Source of the DNA: Pseudonocardia endophytica
GTDB taxonomy: Bacteria > Actinomycetota > Actinomycetes > Mycobacteriales > Pseudonocardiaceae
Assembly (NCBI RefSeq): GCF_004339565.1
Contig: NZ_SMFZ01000001.1
Coordinates: 3,534,001 to 3,598,000, forward strand
Length of the DNA: 64,000 nt
Reading direction: 5' to 3'
Shown piece by piece: positions 51,515 through 61,444 of the stretch. The notes beneath the pieces were generated by a model that ran no database searches, was not told the DNA's origin, and saw only the letters and a program-made list of their open reading frames with translations. The stretch's first letter is position 1. Every line of letters starts with the position of its first letter. The position numbers and the translations under genes are program-made.

Positions 51515-52965
51515 TGGCCGCACCCGCCACCCCTGCTCCGACCTCCGACGCCGCCGCGCCTCTCCCCACCGGGCGCGGCGTCGAACTGCTGCTGCTCGCG
51601 TTCGCCGCCGTGCTGACCACCGGTGCGCTGGTGCTCGTCGAGGCGAACCAGGAGCAGACGCTGACGACGTCGCTGCTCTACCTCGGGCTCGCCTACCTGG
51701 TCCTCTTCGCCGGCGCGCACATGGCCGTGCGCAAGTGGGCCCCGTACGCCGACCCGCTGATCCTGCCCGCCGTCGCGCTGCTCAACGGCCTGGGCCTGGT
51801 GATGATCCACCGGATCGACCTGGCCAAGGCCGACCGGGCCCAGCTGCTCGGCCGGGAGATCCCGTCGTCGATGGCGACGCCGCAGGTCGGCTGGACGGTG
51901 CTCGGACTCGTCCTGTTCGTGGCCGTCCTGATCTTCATGCGCGACCACCGGGTGCTGGCCCGCTACGGCTACACGGCCGGGTTCGCCGGACTGGTGTTCC
52001 TCGCCATCCCCGGCATCCTGCCGTCGTCGATCTCCGAGGTGAACGGCTCCAAGCTGTGGATCCGGATCCCCGGCGTCGGCGGCATCCAGCCCGGCGAGTT
52101 CGCGAAGATCCTGCTGATCATCTTCTTCGCGGCGTACCTCGTGCAGAAGCGCAACCTGCTCTCCACGGCGGGCCGCCGGTTCCTCGGCATGGAGCTGCCC
52201 CGCGCCCGCGACCTGGCCCCGCTGCTGGCCGCGTGGGGGCTGTCCATCGGCGTGCTGGTGTTCGAGCGCGACCTCGGTAGCTCGCTGCTGATCTTCGGCC
52301 TCGTCCTGGTGATGCTCTACACGGCCACCGAGCGGGTCTCGTGGATGGTCATCGGGCTGCTGTTCTTCGTCGGCGGCGCGGTCATCGCCTACAACCTGTT
52401 CGGCCACGTGCAGACGCGTGTGGAGATCTGGCTCGACCCGTTCACCGACTACGACGGCAGCGGCTACCAGCTGGCACAGGCCCTGTTCGGGATGGGCACC
52501 GGCGGCGTCGGCGGGAGCGGACTCGGCGCGGGACGCCCGGACCTGGTCCCGTTCGCCGAGTCGGACTTCATCTGGTCCTCCCTCGGCGAGGAGCTGGGGC
52601 TGATCGGGCTCGCCGCGATCCTGGTGACCTACCTCGTACTGATCACCCGCGGTCTGCGCAGCGCGCTCGCCGTCCGGGACACGTTCGGCAAGCTGCTGGC
52701 CACCGGGCTCTCGTTCTCGGTCGCACTGCAGATCTTCGTCGTGATCGGCGGGGTCACGAAGCTGATCCCGCTCACCGGCCTGACGCTCCCGTTCCTGTCC
52801 TACGGCGGGTCGTCGCTGGTCGCGAACTACGCGCTCGTCGCGATCCTGCTCCGGATCTCGCACGTGGCGCGCGCGCCGCTGCCGCGCAGGCCCGAGAAGC
52901 CCCGCGCCCCGATCGCCGAGGCCGGGACCGAGCTCGTGCAGCGTCCGCGCGGAGGGGACCAGTGA
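51514..52965 (+). CDS. rodA: RodA: SEDS-family peptidoglycan polymerase
   Basis: 483 residues with about 12 membrane helices. SEDS motifs include PGVGGIQPGEFAKILLI and EELGLIGLAAILV, with LGSSLLIFGLVLVML and SYGGSSLVANYALVA in the helical core. It polymerises lipid II during elongation growth and works with the class B PBP encoded just downstream. ATG 51514 overlaps the pstP stop. A 30-residue cytoplasmic tail of Arg/Pro character ends the protein. Confidence 0.94.
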   Translation: MAAPATPAPTSDAAAPLPTGRGVELLLLAFAAVLTTGALVLVEANQEQTLTTSLLYLGLAYLVLFAGAHMAVRKWAPYADPLILPAVALLNGLGLVMIHRIDLAKADRAQLLGREIPSSMATPQVGWTVLGLVLFVAVLIFMRDHRVLARYGYTAGFAGLVFLAIPGILPSSISEVNGSKLWIRIPGVGGIQPGEFAKILLIIFFAAYLVQKRNLLSTAGRRFLGMELPRARDLAPLLAAWGLSIGVLVFERDLGSSLLIFGLVLVMLYTATERVSWMVIGLLFFVGGAVIAYNLFGHVQTRVEIWLDPFTDYDGSGYQLAQALFGMGTGGVGGSGLGAGRPDLVPFAESDFIWSSLGEELGLIGLAAILVTYLVLITRGLRSALAVRDTFGKLLATGLSFSVALQIFVVIGGVTKLIPLTGLTLPFLSYGGSSLVANYALVAILLRISHVARAPLPRRPEKPRAPIAEAGTELVQRPRGGDQ

Positions 52966-54431
52966 ACCGCCCGGTCCGCCGCGTCGCCCTCGCCGTGATG
53001 GTGATGGTGGTCGTCCTGCTGGGCAACGCCACCTACGTCCAGGTGGTGCAGGCCGGTGCCTACCGCGACGACCCGCGCAACCAGCGCGTCCAGATCGACG
53101 AGTACTCCCGCCAGCGCGGCCAGATCACCGCGGGCGGGGAGGTGCTGGCGCAGAGCGTCGCGACGAACGACCGGCTGAAATACCTGCGCCAGTACCCGAA
53201 CGGCCCGGCCTTCGCCCCGGTCACCGGGTTCTTCTCGACGGTGTACGGATCGAGCGGGCTGGAGCGGTCCACCGACGGCGTGCTCAACGGCACCGACGAC
53301 CGGCTGTTCGTCCGGCGCGTGTCCGACCTGATCACGGGGCGAGACCCGGCGGGCGGCAACGTGGTGACGACGATCAACCCGGCCGTCCAGAAGGTCGCGT
53401 TCGACCAGATGTCGTCGAAGAACTTCGAGGGTGCCGTCGTGGCGCTCAACCCGCAGACCGGCGACATCCTTGCGATGGCCTCGACGCCGTCGTACGACCC
53501 GAACCCGCTGGCCAGCCACGACGCGGCCGAACAGCAGCAGGCGTGGAAGGCCGACTCCGCGCAGAACCCGGACGTCCTGACGAACCGGGCGATCTCGGAG
53601 ATCTACCCGCCCGGATCGACGTTCAAGCTGGTCGACACGGCGGCCGCACTGCAGAACGGCTTCACCCCGGACAGCCAGCTCACGGCCGCGCCGAACATCA
53701 CGCTGGCCGACTCCACGACGACGCTGGAGAACTACGACGGCACGCCCTGCGGCACCGGTGCGACCGCGTCCCTGCGGGACGCGCTGGCCCGGTCCTGCAA
53801 CACCGCGTTCGCTCAGCTCGGCGGCGAGCTCGGCGCCGACAAGATCCGGGCGCAGGCCGAGTCGTTCGGCGTCGGCCGCTCGGACCTGCAGATCCCGATG
53901 ACCGTCCAGCCGTCGTCGGTCGGCCCGATGTCCGACACGCCGTCCACCCAGCAGTCGGCGATCGGCCAGCGCGACGTCCGCCTGACGCCGCTGCAGAACG
54001 CCATGATCGTCGCGTCGATCGCGAACGGCGGCCAGACCGTCGCCCCGCACCTGGTCAAGGAGATCCAGAGCCCGCAGCTCGACGTCGTGGACACGACGGA
54101 GCCGGACCGGATGAGCCGGTCCATGCCGCAGAACGTCGCGTCCACGCTGACCGACCTGATGATCGGTTCGGAGAACCGCACCCAGGGCGGCGGGAAGATC
54201 ACCGGGGTGCAGATCGCGTCCAAGACCGGCACCGCGGAGCACGGCACCGACCCGAAGAACACGCCGCCGCACGCCTGGTACGTCGCGTTCGCGCCGGCCG
54301 AGGACCCGAAGGTCGCCATCGCCGTGATCGTGGAGAACGGCGGCAACCGGGCGCTGGAGGCGACCGGCGGCTCGGTCGCGGCACCGGTCGGCCGCGCGGT
54401 GATCGCCGAGGCGCTGCGAGGCGGCCAGTGA
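52962..54431 (+). CDS. pbpA: PbpA: class B penicillin-binding protein
   Basis: 489 residues: one N-terminal membrane helix ([18 protein letters not shown]), a pedestal domain, and a transpeptidase domain with SxxK in [10 protein letters not shown], SxN in ARSCNTAF and KTG in [10 protein letters not shown]. It crosslinks peptidoglycan. GTG 52962 overlaps the rodA stop (GTGA). Presumably PknB-regulated as in mycobacteria. Confidence 0.95.
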   Translation: MNRPVRRVALAVMVMVVVLLGNATYVQVVQAGAYRDDPRNQRVQIDEYSRQRGQITAGGEVLAQSVATNDRLKYLRQYPNGPAFAPVTGFFSTVYGSSGLERSTDGVLNGTDDRLFVRRVSDLITGRDPAGGNVVTTINPAVQKVAFDQMSSKNFEGAVVALNPQTGDILAMASTPSYDPNPLASHDAAEQQQAWKADSAQNPDVLTNRAISEIYPPGSTFKLVDTAAALQNGFTPDSQLTAAPNITLADSTTTLENYDGTPCGTGATASLRDALARSCNTAFAQLGGELGADKIRAQAESFGVGRSDLQIPMTVQPSSVGPMSDTPSTQQSAIGQRDVRLTPLQNAMIVASIANGGQTVAPHLVKEIQSPQLDVVDTTEPDRMSRSMPQNVASTLTDLMIGSENRTQGGGKITGVQIASKTGTAEHGTDPKNTPPHAWYVAFAPAEDPKVAIAVIVENGGNRALEATGGSVAAPVGRAVIAEALRGGQ

Positions 54432-54486
54432 CCGCTTCCCGACCACCCGGCGCCGTCCGGTGCCCCTCCTCGCCGGGGGGCACCGG

Positions 54487-56013
54487 ATGAGCGCGCTCGC
54501 CACCGGTCAGCTGATCTCGGACCGGTACCGCCTGGACCGGCGGATCGCGGTCGGTGGCATGGGCGAGGTGTGGGAGGCCCAGGACACCCGCCTGGGCCGC
54601 AGTGTCGCGGTCAAGGTGCTCAAGGCCGACCTGTCCGACGACCCGGAGTTCCTGCACCGCTTCCGGATCGAGGCACGCACGGTCGCCTCGCTCGACCACT
54701 CCGGGATCGCCGCCGTGCACGACTACGGCGAGGACGACGGCCCGGCGGGCGGCGGCCGGACCGCCTACCTGGTCATGGAGCTGGTGCGCGGCGAGCCGCT
54801 GTCCACCCGGATCGGCAGGGGTCCGATGCCGGTGTCCGACACGCTGGACGTGCTCGAGCAGGCGTCGCGTGCCCTGCAGGCGGCGCACGCGCGCGGTTTC
54901 GTGCACCGCGACGTGAAGCCGGGCAACATCCTGCTGCGGACCGACGGCGTCGTGAAGCTCACCGACTTCGGGATCGCGAAGGCGGCGGACGCGGTGCCGG
55001 TCACCCGGTCCGGGATGGTCATGGGCACCGCCCACTACATCGCCCCCGAGCAGGCCAGCGGCGAGGAGGCCGGACCGGCGGGCGACGTTTACTCGCTGGG
55101 CATCGTCGGGTACGAGTGCCTGGCCGGGCACCGGCCGTTCCGCGCGGACAGCGCCGTCGCGGTCGCGATGATGCAGGTCCGCGACGACCCGCCGCCGCTG
55201 CCGTCGTCGATCCCGGAGCGGGTACGCGGGCTGATCTACTCGGTGCTGGTCAAGGACCCGGACCAGCGCTACGCGGACGGCGCCGAGTTCGCCGCAGCGG
55301 TCGCCGCCGTGCGCGACGGCCGTCCGGCGCCCGCCGCGGGGATCGCCTCCGGCGACCCGGCCACCTCGACCGTCCGGGCCGAGCCGCAGGCGCCGCCCGC
55401 ACCCGCTACCCCGCCACCCGGCTCCGGTCCGATCCCCGGCGGCCCGCCGCCGGGTGGGCGTGGCCCGGCCGGGTTCGCGCCGGAGGCTCCGCGCAGGCCC
55501 GGTCCGCCACCACCCGGCCGTGCGGGTCCCCCGCCACCGATGCGGCAGGCGGATCCCGGCTCCACGTACCCGGACGACGCGCCCGCCAGGACGTCGACCC
55601 CGCCGGACGCGGAGGCGCCGTGGGCGACCGGGAACCGGCGCAGTCCGGTCCCTCCCCCGCAGCGTCGCCCGGTCGAGCCACCGCCAGACTCCGGCAGGCA
55701 CGCGTCGGTGGGTCCGGTCCGGCCGGCCGAGCACCGTGTGGAGCACCCGTCCGGCCCCCTGGACATGACACCGCGCCGCTCCGGCCGGAGCAGGGCGTTC
55801 CTGGCAGTGCTGTTCGTGCTGCTGGCGCTCGTCGCGATCGCGATCGCGGTGCTGATCCTGCGCGGGGGCTCGCTGAGCGCGCTGACCGCGACGTCGGTGA
55901 CCGGTACCACCGGTACCGTCATCGGATGGAAGGGCGACCTCGTGGGTCCGGCGGACGGCGGACGGCCGCCGGAGACCGGCAGGTACGGATCATCGGCGGT
56001 AGTCGTCCGATGA
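54487..56013 (+). CDS. pknA: PknA: Ser/Thr protein kinase
   Basis: 508 residues. Kinase domain about 12-275 with Lys43 (VAVKVL), HRDVKPGN (catalytic Asp142) and DFG at 160-162. It is followed by a disordered Pro/Gly/Arg region of about 150 residues, a membrane helix (about 440-460: [20 protein letters not shown]) and a short extracytoplasmic tail. PknA lacks PASTA repeats, as expected. ATG 54487. It phosphorylates cell-division and shape proteins. Confidence 0.94.
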   Translation: MSALATGQLISDRYRLDRRIAVGGMGEVWEAQDTRLGRSVAVKVLKADLSDDPEFLHRFRIEARTVASLDHSGIAAVHDYGEDDGPAGGGRTAYLVMELVRGEPLSTRIGRGPMPVSDTLDVLEQASRALQAAHARGFVHRDVKPGNILLRTDGVVKLTDFGIAKAADAVPVTRSGMVMGTAHYIAPEQASGEEAGPAGDVYSLGIVGYECLAGHRPFRADSAVAVAMMQVRDDPPPLPSSIPERVRGLIYSVLVKDPDQRYADGAEFAAAVAAVRDGRPAPAAGIASGDPATSTVRAEPQAPPAPATPPPGSGPIPGGPPPGGRGPAGFAPEAPRRPGPPPPGRAGPPPPMRQADPGSTYPDDAPARTSTPPDAEAPWATGNRRSPVPPPQRRPVEPPPDSGRHASVGPVRPAEHRVEHPSGPLDMTPRRSGRSRAFLAVLFVLLALVAIAIAVLILRGGSLSALTATSVTGTTGTVIGWKGDLVGPADGGRPPETGRYGSSAVVVR

Positions 56014-56116
56014 GCCCTCCGTACCGCCGTTCCGGCGCAGCCGGACACGCCGGGCCGGTACGACACGGCCCCGAACGGCATGATGTGTACGCCACCGACC
56101 CCGGGAACCTGAGCTG

Positions 56117-58099
56117 ATGACGACACCCCGTCTGCTGTCCGAGCGATACGAGCTGGGAGACCCGCTCGGCTACGGCGGCATGTCCGAGGTGCACCACGGG
56201 ATGGACACGCGCCTGTCCCGGGACGTCGCCGTCAAGGTGCTGCGCGCCGACCTGGCGCGCGATCCGCAGTTCCAGCTGCGCTTCCGTCGCGAGGCGCAGA
56301 ACTCGGCGTCGCTGAACCACCCGGCCATCGTCGCGGTCTACGACACCGGCGAGGTGGAGAGCGAGTTCGGCCCGCTGCCCTACATCGTCATGGAGTTCGT
56401 CGACGGGCAGACGCTGCGCGAGATCGTCAAGACCACCGGTCCGCTGTCCCAGCAGCGGGTGGTCGAGGTGATGGCCGACGTGTGCGCGGCGCTCGACTTC
56501 TCGCACCGGCACCAGATCATCCACCGGGACGTCAAACCCGCCAACGTGATGATCAATCGGGCCGGCGCGGTCAAGGTGATGGACTTCGGCATCGCCCGCG
56601 CGCTCGGTGAGGGCCAGAACGTCACCCAGACCGCCGCCGTGATCGGCACCGCCCAGTACCTGTCCCCTGAGCAGGCCCGCGGCGAGTCGGTGGACGCGCG
56701 GTCGGACGTCTACGCCGCGGGTTGTGTGCTCTACGAGCTGCTCACCGGCGACCCGCCGTTCACCGGCGACACCCCGGTCGCGGTCGCGTACCAGCACGTG
56801 CGGGAGGACCCGCGCGCCCCGTCGGAGCTGAACCCGTCGGTGCCGCCCGCGCTGGACGCGATCGTGCTCAAGGCGCTGTCCAAGAACCCGGCGAACCGCT
56901 ACCAGTCGGCCGCCGAGATGCGCGCCGACCTGATCCGGGTGCGCAACGGTGAGCCGGTGCTCGCGCCGATGGTGATGAGCGAGTACGAGCGCACCGAGCT
57001 GATGGAGTCCGACGCGACGGCCGCCGTCCCGACCCGGCGGGTGTACGCCGGGGGCGGCGGTCCGCCGACCGGCAGGCACACGATCCCGCCCGGCCACCCG
57101 GACTACGACGACGAGCCGCGCGGCGGCCGAGGCAAGAAGATCGGCATCTGGATCGCCGTGATCGCGGTCCTCGGGCTGCTCGGGTTCGTCGGGTACCAGA
57201 TGTTCGGCACCAGCGGCGCGTCCGCGGTGACCGTTCCGGACGTGCTCGGTCAGACGCCCGACCAGGCCCGCGGCGCCCTCACCCAGGCGAACCTGCTGCC
57301 CGACCTCCAGCAGGAGCCGTCGGAGACGGCACAGGTCGGCAAGGTCGTCCGTACCGACCCCGGCGGCGGCAACAGTGTCCCGGAGAACAGCCGGGTGACG
57401 ATCTTCGTGGGCACCGGGCCCGCGCAGGCCACCGTCCCGGCGCTGACCGGCAAGACGATCGACGAGGCACAGCCCCTGCTGCAGGGGGCCGGCCTCCGGC
57501 TCGGCGGCCAGACCGAGCGGGAGACGTCGGACTCGAACCAGGTCGGGAAGATCATCTCGTCGGACCCCGGTCCCGGAGTCACGGTCCCCGGCAACACACC
57601 GGTCGCCGTCGTGATCGGCAAGGAGCAGACCACGGTCGCCGTGCCGGACGTGTCCGGGCAGTCCGCGGACCAGGCGCAGTCGACGCTGCGGAACGCCGGG
57701 TTCACGAACGTCACGACGAGCACCGTCGACGGCGGCGGCCAGGCGGGCTCCGTCGTGGGCACCGACCCGTCGGCCGGGACCAAGGTCTCGAAGAACGCCA
57801 CGATCACCCTGCAGATCAGCAAGGGGAACCAGAAGCAGGTGCCGAACGTCGTCGGGCAGGACTACCGCAACGCGGTGAACCAGCTCGACGCGGCCGGGCT
57901 GGCCTACCGCCTGCAGGCCCAGCAGGTCTCGGACACCTCGCAGGTGAACAAGGTGCTCTCCCAATCGCCGTCCGGCGGTTCACAGTCCGACGGCAACACC
58001 GAGGTCCAGCTCGTCGTCGGCGCGGCGGGCGGTCAGAACAACGGCGGCGGCAACACCGGGGACAGCACGTTCGGTCCCGGGTTCCCGTTCAACAACTAG
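56117..58099 (+). CDS. pknB: PknB: PASTA-domain Ser/Thr protein kinase
   Basis: 660 residues. Kinase domain 1 to about 280 with Lys40, HRD at 136-138 and DFG at 156-158, the same numbering as in mycobacterial PknB; activation-loop threonines at 170 and 172 (VTQTAAVIG). A membrane helix at about 343-362 is followed by four PASTA repeats (beginning near 371, 440, 508 and 575) that bind muropeptides or lipid II. The C-terminal 25 residues are Gly/Asn-rich. It is the essential growth regulator in mycobacteria. A 103-base gap separates it from pknA. Confidence 0.96.
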   Translation: MTTPRLLSERYELGDPLGYGGMSEVHHGMDTRLSRDVAVKVLRADLARDPQFQLRFRREAQNSASLNHPAIVAVYDTGEVESEFGPLPYIVMEFVDGQTLREIVKTTGPLSQQRVVEVMADVCAALDFSHRHQIIHRDVKPANVMINRAGAVKVMDFGIARALGEGQNVTQTAAVIGTAQYLSPEQARGESVDARSDVYAAGCVLYELLTGDPPFTGDTPVAVAYQHVREDPRAPSELNPSVPPALDAIVLKALSKNPANRYQSAAEMRADLIRVRNGEPVLAPMVMSEYERTELMESDATAAVPTRRVYAGGGGPPTGRHTIPPGHPDYDDEPRGGRGKKIGIWIAVIAVLGLLGFVGYQMFGTSGASAVTVPDVLGQTPDQARGALTQANLLPDLQQEPSETAQVGKVVRTDPGGGNSVPENSRVTIFVGTGPAQATVPALTGKTIDEAQPLLQGAGLRLGGQTERETSDSNQVGKIISSDPGPGVTVPGNTPVAVVIGKEQTTVAVPDVSGQSADQAQSTLRNAGFTNVTTSTVDGGGQAGSVVGTDPSAGTKVSKNATITLQISKGNQKQVPNVVGQDYRNAVNQLDAAGLAYRLQAQQVSDTSQVNKVLSQSPSGGSQSDGNTEVQLVVGAAGGQNNGGGNTGDSTFGPGFPFNN

Positions 58100-58108
58100 G
58101 GAGACCGG

Positions 58109-58744
58109 ATGCGGGTCCTGGTCGTCGACAACTACGACAGCTTCGTCTACAACCTCGTCCAGTACCTGGCCCAGCTCGGCGTGGAGCCGGTCGTGCGCCG
58201 CAACGACGAGGTGGAGCCCTCCGACGTCGACGAGTTCGGAGCCGTGCTGCTGAGCCCCGGCCCCGGAACGCCGGAGCGGGCCGGTCGGAGCATCGAGCTC
58301 GTGCACGCCGCCGCCCGTAGCGGACGGCCGCTGCTCGGCGTCTGCCTGGGCCACCAGGCGCTCGGCGTGGCGTGGGGCGGCGTCGTGGAGCGCGCCCCGG
58401 AGCTGCTGCACGGCAAGACGTCGCTGGTCCACCACGACGGCGTCGGGGTGCTGCGCGGGCTGCCGTCGCCGTTCGTCGCCACCCGCTACCACTCGCTGAC
58501 CATCCGGCCGGACGATCTCCCGCCGGAGCTGCAGGTCACCGGCCGCACCGAGTCGGGCCTGATCATGGCCGTCCGGCACCGGGACCTGCCCATCGAGGGA
58601 GTCCAGTTCCACCCCGAGTCGGTGCTCACCCAGCACGGGCACCGGCTGCTGGCCAACTGGCTCGGAACCGCAGGTCACGCCGTTCCGGAGGCGACGGTCG
58701 CGGCCCTGGGCGCCGAGGTCGAGCAACTGGTCGCCGGGGTCTGA
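58109..58744 (+). CDS. trpG: Glutamine amidotransferase, anthranilate/aminodeoxychorismate synthase component II
   Basis: 211 residues of class I glutamine amidotransferase: nucleophile Cys79 in LLGVCLGHQALGV, and the His-Glu pair in QFHPESVLT. It supplies ammonia from glutamine to a TrpE or PabB subunit for tryptophan or folate synthesis; the large subunit is not here. It follows pknB by nine bases, which is its conserved place in the phylum and suggests cotranscription with a signalling gene. Often annotated pabA as well. Confidence 0.93.
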   Translation: MRVLVVDNYDSFVYNLVQYLAQLGVEPVVRRNDEVEPSDVDEFGAVLLSPGPGTPERAGRSIELVHAAARSGRPLLGVCLGHQALGVAWGGVVERAPELLHGKTSLVHHDGVGVLRGLPSPFVATRYHSLTIRPDDLPPELQVTGRTESGLIMAVRHRDLPIEGVQFHPESVLTQHGHRLLANWLGTAGHAVPEATVAALGAEVEQLVAGV

Positions 58745-58842
58745 CAGGTCGACCGTCCCCGATCCACGCTACGGTGGACGGCGAGCTCCCCGGCCCAGAT
58801 ACACGGGGCCGTCCGCACGGAAACAGCGTTCGATGAGGTCCG

Positions 58843-59118
58843 ATGCCGAAATCCAAGGTTCGCAAGAAGAGCGACTACACGCCGCCCACGACGAGCCGGA
58901 CGCCGGTCAAGGTGGCCGGCCCGACGCATCCGGTCTACATCGGCGTGATGATCGCGATGTGGGTGATCGGTCTGGCCTGGCTCGTGGTGAGCTACCTGGC
59001 CGGTCCGGGGTCGAGCGGCGCCCAGGTGCCGTTCATGGTCCCGCTCGGGAACTGGAACTTCCTCATCGGCTTCGCGCTCATCGTGATCGGCCTGCTGATG
59101 ACCATGCGCTGGCGCTGA
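58843..59118 (+). CDS. crgA: CrgA: cell division protein
   Basis: 91 residues with a basic N-terminus (MPKSKVRKKSDYTPP) and two membrane helices (VYIGVMIAMWVIGLAWLVVS and NFLIGFALIVIGLLMTMRW). CrgA helps coordinate septum placement and recruits FtsI, FtsQ and CwsA in mycobacteria and streptomycetes. ATG 58843. It is preceded by its own 98-base gap with a TACGGT -10-like hexamer around 58770. Confidence 0.95.
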   Translation: MPKSKVRKKSDYTPPTTSRTPVKVAGPTHPVYIGVMIAMWVIGLAWLVVSYLAGPGSSGAQVPFMVPLGNWNFLIGFALIVIGLLMTMRWR

Positions 59119-59180
59119 GCTGCTGAAACACACGCGTGTAAGTCCATCCCCAGTGTGGATGGTTACTGTGGATAGTCGAA

Positions 59181-59624
59181 ATGATCACGATGAGTGATCA
59201 GCAGGAGTGGTCGACGCCAGGTGGGCTCGTCGTCATGGCGTGGGTGCTCGCCGTGGCCGCGCTGGCCTGGTTCGTGCTGCTGCGCGTCGCCGCGGCGGAC
59301 GCCCCGGGACAGCTGCTGGCCGCTGTCGCGACCATCGGCCTGGGTCTCGCCGCGCTGTCCGGCACGCGCGCGCGGCCCCGCCTGAGCGCCGGACCGGACG
59401 GGCTCACGGTCCGCAGGCTCACGTGGAGCCTGCACGTGCCGTGGTCACGCGTCGACGGGATACGCGTCCTGCGGACCCGTCGCCTCGGCCGCGAGACGTC
59501 ACTGCTGGAGCTGGACCTGCGCACCGCCGTCGACGACGGGGAGCGGCTCGTCGTGCTCGGCCGGCTGGAGCTCGGCGAGGACCCGGAGGAGGTCGCCGAG
59601 GCGTTGCACGCCCGCCTCGGGTGA
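59181..59624 (+). CDS. PH domain membrane protein (Rv0010c-like)
   Basis: 147 residues from ATG 59181, with a second possible start at ATG 59190. Two membrane helices at the N-terminus (GLVVMAWVLAVAALAWFVLL; LLAAVATIGLGLAALSG) lead to a bacterial PH domain (GLTVRRLTWSLHVPWSRVDG...EASLL-type strands; LEELDLR). Its place, between crgA and ppiA, corresponds to Rv0010c. The 62-base gap upstream has an ACACGCGTGT palindrome and two near-DnaA-box sequences. Function unknown. Confidence 0.82.
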   Translation: MITMSDQQEWSTPGGLVVMAWVLAVAALAWFVLLRVAAADAPGQLLAAVATIGLGLAALSGTRARPRLSAGPDGLTVRRLTWSLHVPWSRVDGIRVLRTRRLGRETSLLELDLRTAVDDGERLVVLGRLELGEDPEEVAEALHARLG

Positions 59625-59637
59625 CGCGCTCCGGGCG

Positions 59638-60495
59638 TCAGACGACCGAGACGCCGATCAGGGCGAGCAGCACCACCACGACGCCGGACACGGCCGCGAT
59701 CTGCAGACCCGGGCCGTTGCGCGCCGGCGTGTAGACCAGCGCGGCGGTGGTCGCGGCTCCGGCCACGAGCCCGCCCAGGTGCCCGACGAGCGAGATGCCG
59801 GGGACCACGATGCTGATCACGATGTTCAGCGCGATCAGGCCGAACGCCTGGCGGGCCGGTACACGCAGGCGCAGCGCGAGGACGGCCAGCGCGGCCATCA
59901 CGCCGAACACGGCACCGGAGGCGCCCGCAGTCTGGCTGGCCGGGCTCGAGAACAGCATGACCGCGGCCGACCCGCCGAGAAGCGACACCGCGTAGACCGT
60001 GATCAGGCGCGCCCGTCCGAGCACGCCCTCGACCTCACGGCCGATCACGAACAACGCGAACATGTTGAACAGCAGATGGATCGGGCCGAAGTGCAGGAAG
60101 CCCGAGGTGATCAGACGCCACCACTCGCCGTCGGTGACCAGGCCCGGCACGAGGGAGCCGTACTGGAACAGCGCCGACGCGTCGTTGCGGTTCAGGCTGC
60201 CCGCGGCGACCACGGTCAGCGCGAACACGACGACGTTGACCGCGATCAGCGCGGGCACCACCACCGGCCGTCCGACCCGCCGGGCGCCGGCGACGTTGCG
60301 CCAGCGGGGCGTCGAACGCACCCCTTCCTGCACGCAGTCGACACACTGGTACCCGACCGACGCCTCGCGCAGGCAGTCCGGGCACGCCGGACGTCCGCAG
60401 CGCGAGCACCCGAGCCGGGTCGGCCGGTCGGGGTGCCGGGCGCAGACCGGTACCGCCTCGGGCGGACCCGGCGGGGGTGCGGCCGGGCCGGTCAG
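59638..60495 (-). CDS. Rhomboid family serine protease with N-terminal zinc ribbon
   Basis: 285 residues if started at CTG 60495. The N-terminal 60 residues have CxxH/CxxC-rich zinc ribbon (VCARHPDRPTRLGCSRCGRP; CPDCLREASVGYQCVDCVQ) as in other actinobacterial rhomboids. The membrane domain has six helices with GASGAVFG (catalytic Ser) and GHLGGLVAG (His). There is no ATG, GTG or TTG in frame upstream of GTG 60333, which would delete the whole zinc ribbon. CTG overlaps the ppiA stop (CTGA), like other GTGA and ATGA couplings here. Start remains the weak point. Confidence 0.85.
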   Translation of the reverse strand: MTGPAAPPPGPPEAVPVCARHPDRPTRLGCSRCGRPACPDCLREASVGYQCVDCVQEGVRSTPRWRNVAGARRVGRPVVVPALIAVNVVVFALTVVAAGSLNRNDASALFQYGSLVPGLVTDGEWWRLITSGFLHFGPIHLLFNMFALFVIGREVEGVLGRARLITVYAVSLLGGSAAVMLFSSPASQTAGASGAVFGVMAALAVLALRLRVPARQAFGLIALNIVISIVVPGISLVGHLGGLVAGAATTAALVYTPARNGPGLQIAAVSGVVVVLLALIGVSVV

Positions 60496-61037
60496 TTCTG
60501 CTCGATCTCGACGCGCTGGATGACGATGTCGTTCAGCGGGCGGTCGGCCTGGCCGGTCGTCGTCTGCGCGATCTGGTCCACGACGGCGCGGGACTCCGCG
60601 TCGGCGACCTCACCGAAGATCGTGTGGCGGCGGTTCAGGTGCGGGGTCGGCCCGACCGTGATGAAGAACTGCGAGCCGTTCGTCCCGGGGCCCGCGTTCG
60701 CCATGGCCAGCAGGTACGGCCGGTCGAACTTGAGCTCCGGGTGGAACTCGTCGCCGAACTCGTAGCCCGGGCCGCCGCGGCCGGTGCCGGTCGGGTCGCC
60801 GCCCTGGATCATGAATCCGCTGATCACACGGTGGAAGATCGAGCCGTCGTAGAACGGCCCGGAGTCGCCACCGCTCGCGTTCGGGCGGCTGTAGTCCTGG
60901 GAGCCGTCCGCGAGGCCGACGAAGTTCGCGACCGTCTTGGGGGCGTGGTCCGGGAACAGCACGATCCGGATGTCGCCCTCGGAGGTCCGCAGCGTCGCGG
61001 TCGTCTTCGCGTTTCCTGGTTCGGTCACGACTACCAT
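60492..61037 (-). CDS. ppiA: Peptidyl-prolyl cis-trans isomerase, cyclophilin type
   Basis: 181 residues with the cyclophilin signatures FHRVISGFMIQGGDPTGTG, NGSQFFITVGPTPHLNRRHT and FGEVAD; the active-site Arg and the loop before it are intact. It catalyses proline isomerisation. ATG 61037; divergent from the CwsA-like gene with a 38-base gap. The order CwsA-ppiA-(rhomboid)-PH protein-crgA is a conserved origin-proximal arrangement. Confidence 0.95.
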   Translation of the reverse strand: MVVVTEPGNAKTTATLRTSEGDIRIVLFPDHAPKTVANFVGLADGSQDYSRPNASGGDSGPFYDGSIFHRVISGFMIQGGDPTGTGRGGPGYEFGDEFHPELKFDRPYLLAMANAGPGTNGSQFFITVGPTPHLNRRHTIFGEVADAESRAVVDQIAQTTTGQADRPLNDIVIQRVEIEQN

Positions 61038-61075
61038 CGTGCCAGGACAGACATACCCCCGCGGGAGGCAGGTCG

Positions 61076-61435
61076 ATGACGAAAGCCAGTCGCAACTGGA
61101 CGCGTGCCCGATCGGATGCGGCGAGCGCCGCGGAATCGCTCGGCGACGCCGTGTCGATCGTCGGCTCGGACCTCGCGACGCGTGCGTCCGAGGGCCTCGA
61201 CGAGGTCCGCGAGTCCCTGGCCCAGGCGATCGACCCGGGCACCGCGAAGACCCGGCGCCTGCCGTGGATCCTTGCGCTGATCGGGCTGACCGCGCTGTCG
61301 GTCTGGGGCTGGCGGCTGGCGCTGAGCCGCCCGAAGCCGACCGACCCGGGCACCCCGACCTCGACGACGGCGCCGAGCGAGGGCCAGCTGTTCGGCAAGC
61401 CGGTGGGTAACGGCCAGGACCGCACCGAGGCCTGA
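61076..61435 (+). CDS. CwsA-like small membrane protein
   Basis: 119 residues: charged helical N-terminus (SRNWTRARSDAASAAESLGD), one membrane helix near the C-terminal third (PWILALIGLTALSVWGWRLA), then a Pro/Thr-rich tail. Size, topology and position divergent from ppiA match mycobacterial CwsA (Rv0008c), which interacts with CrgA and Wag31; sequence similarity is low. GGAGGCAGG (61062-61070) precedes ATG 61076. Confidence 0.75.
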   Translation: MTKASRNWTRARSDAASAAESLGDAVSIVGSDLATRASEGLDEVRESLAQAIDPGTAKTRRLPWILALIGLTALSVWGWRLALSRPKPTDPGTPTSTTAPSEGQLFGKPVGNGQDRTEA

Positions 61436-61444
61436 GGACCCCGC

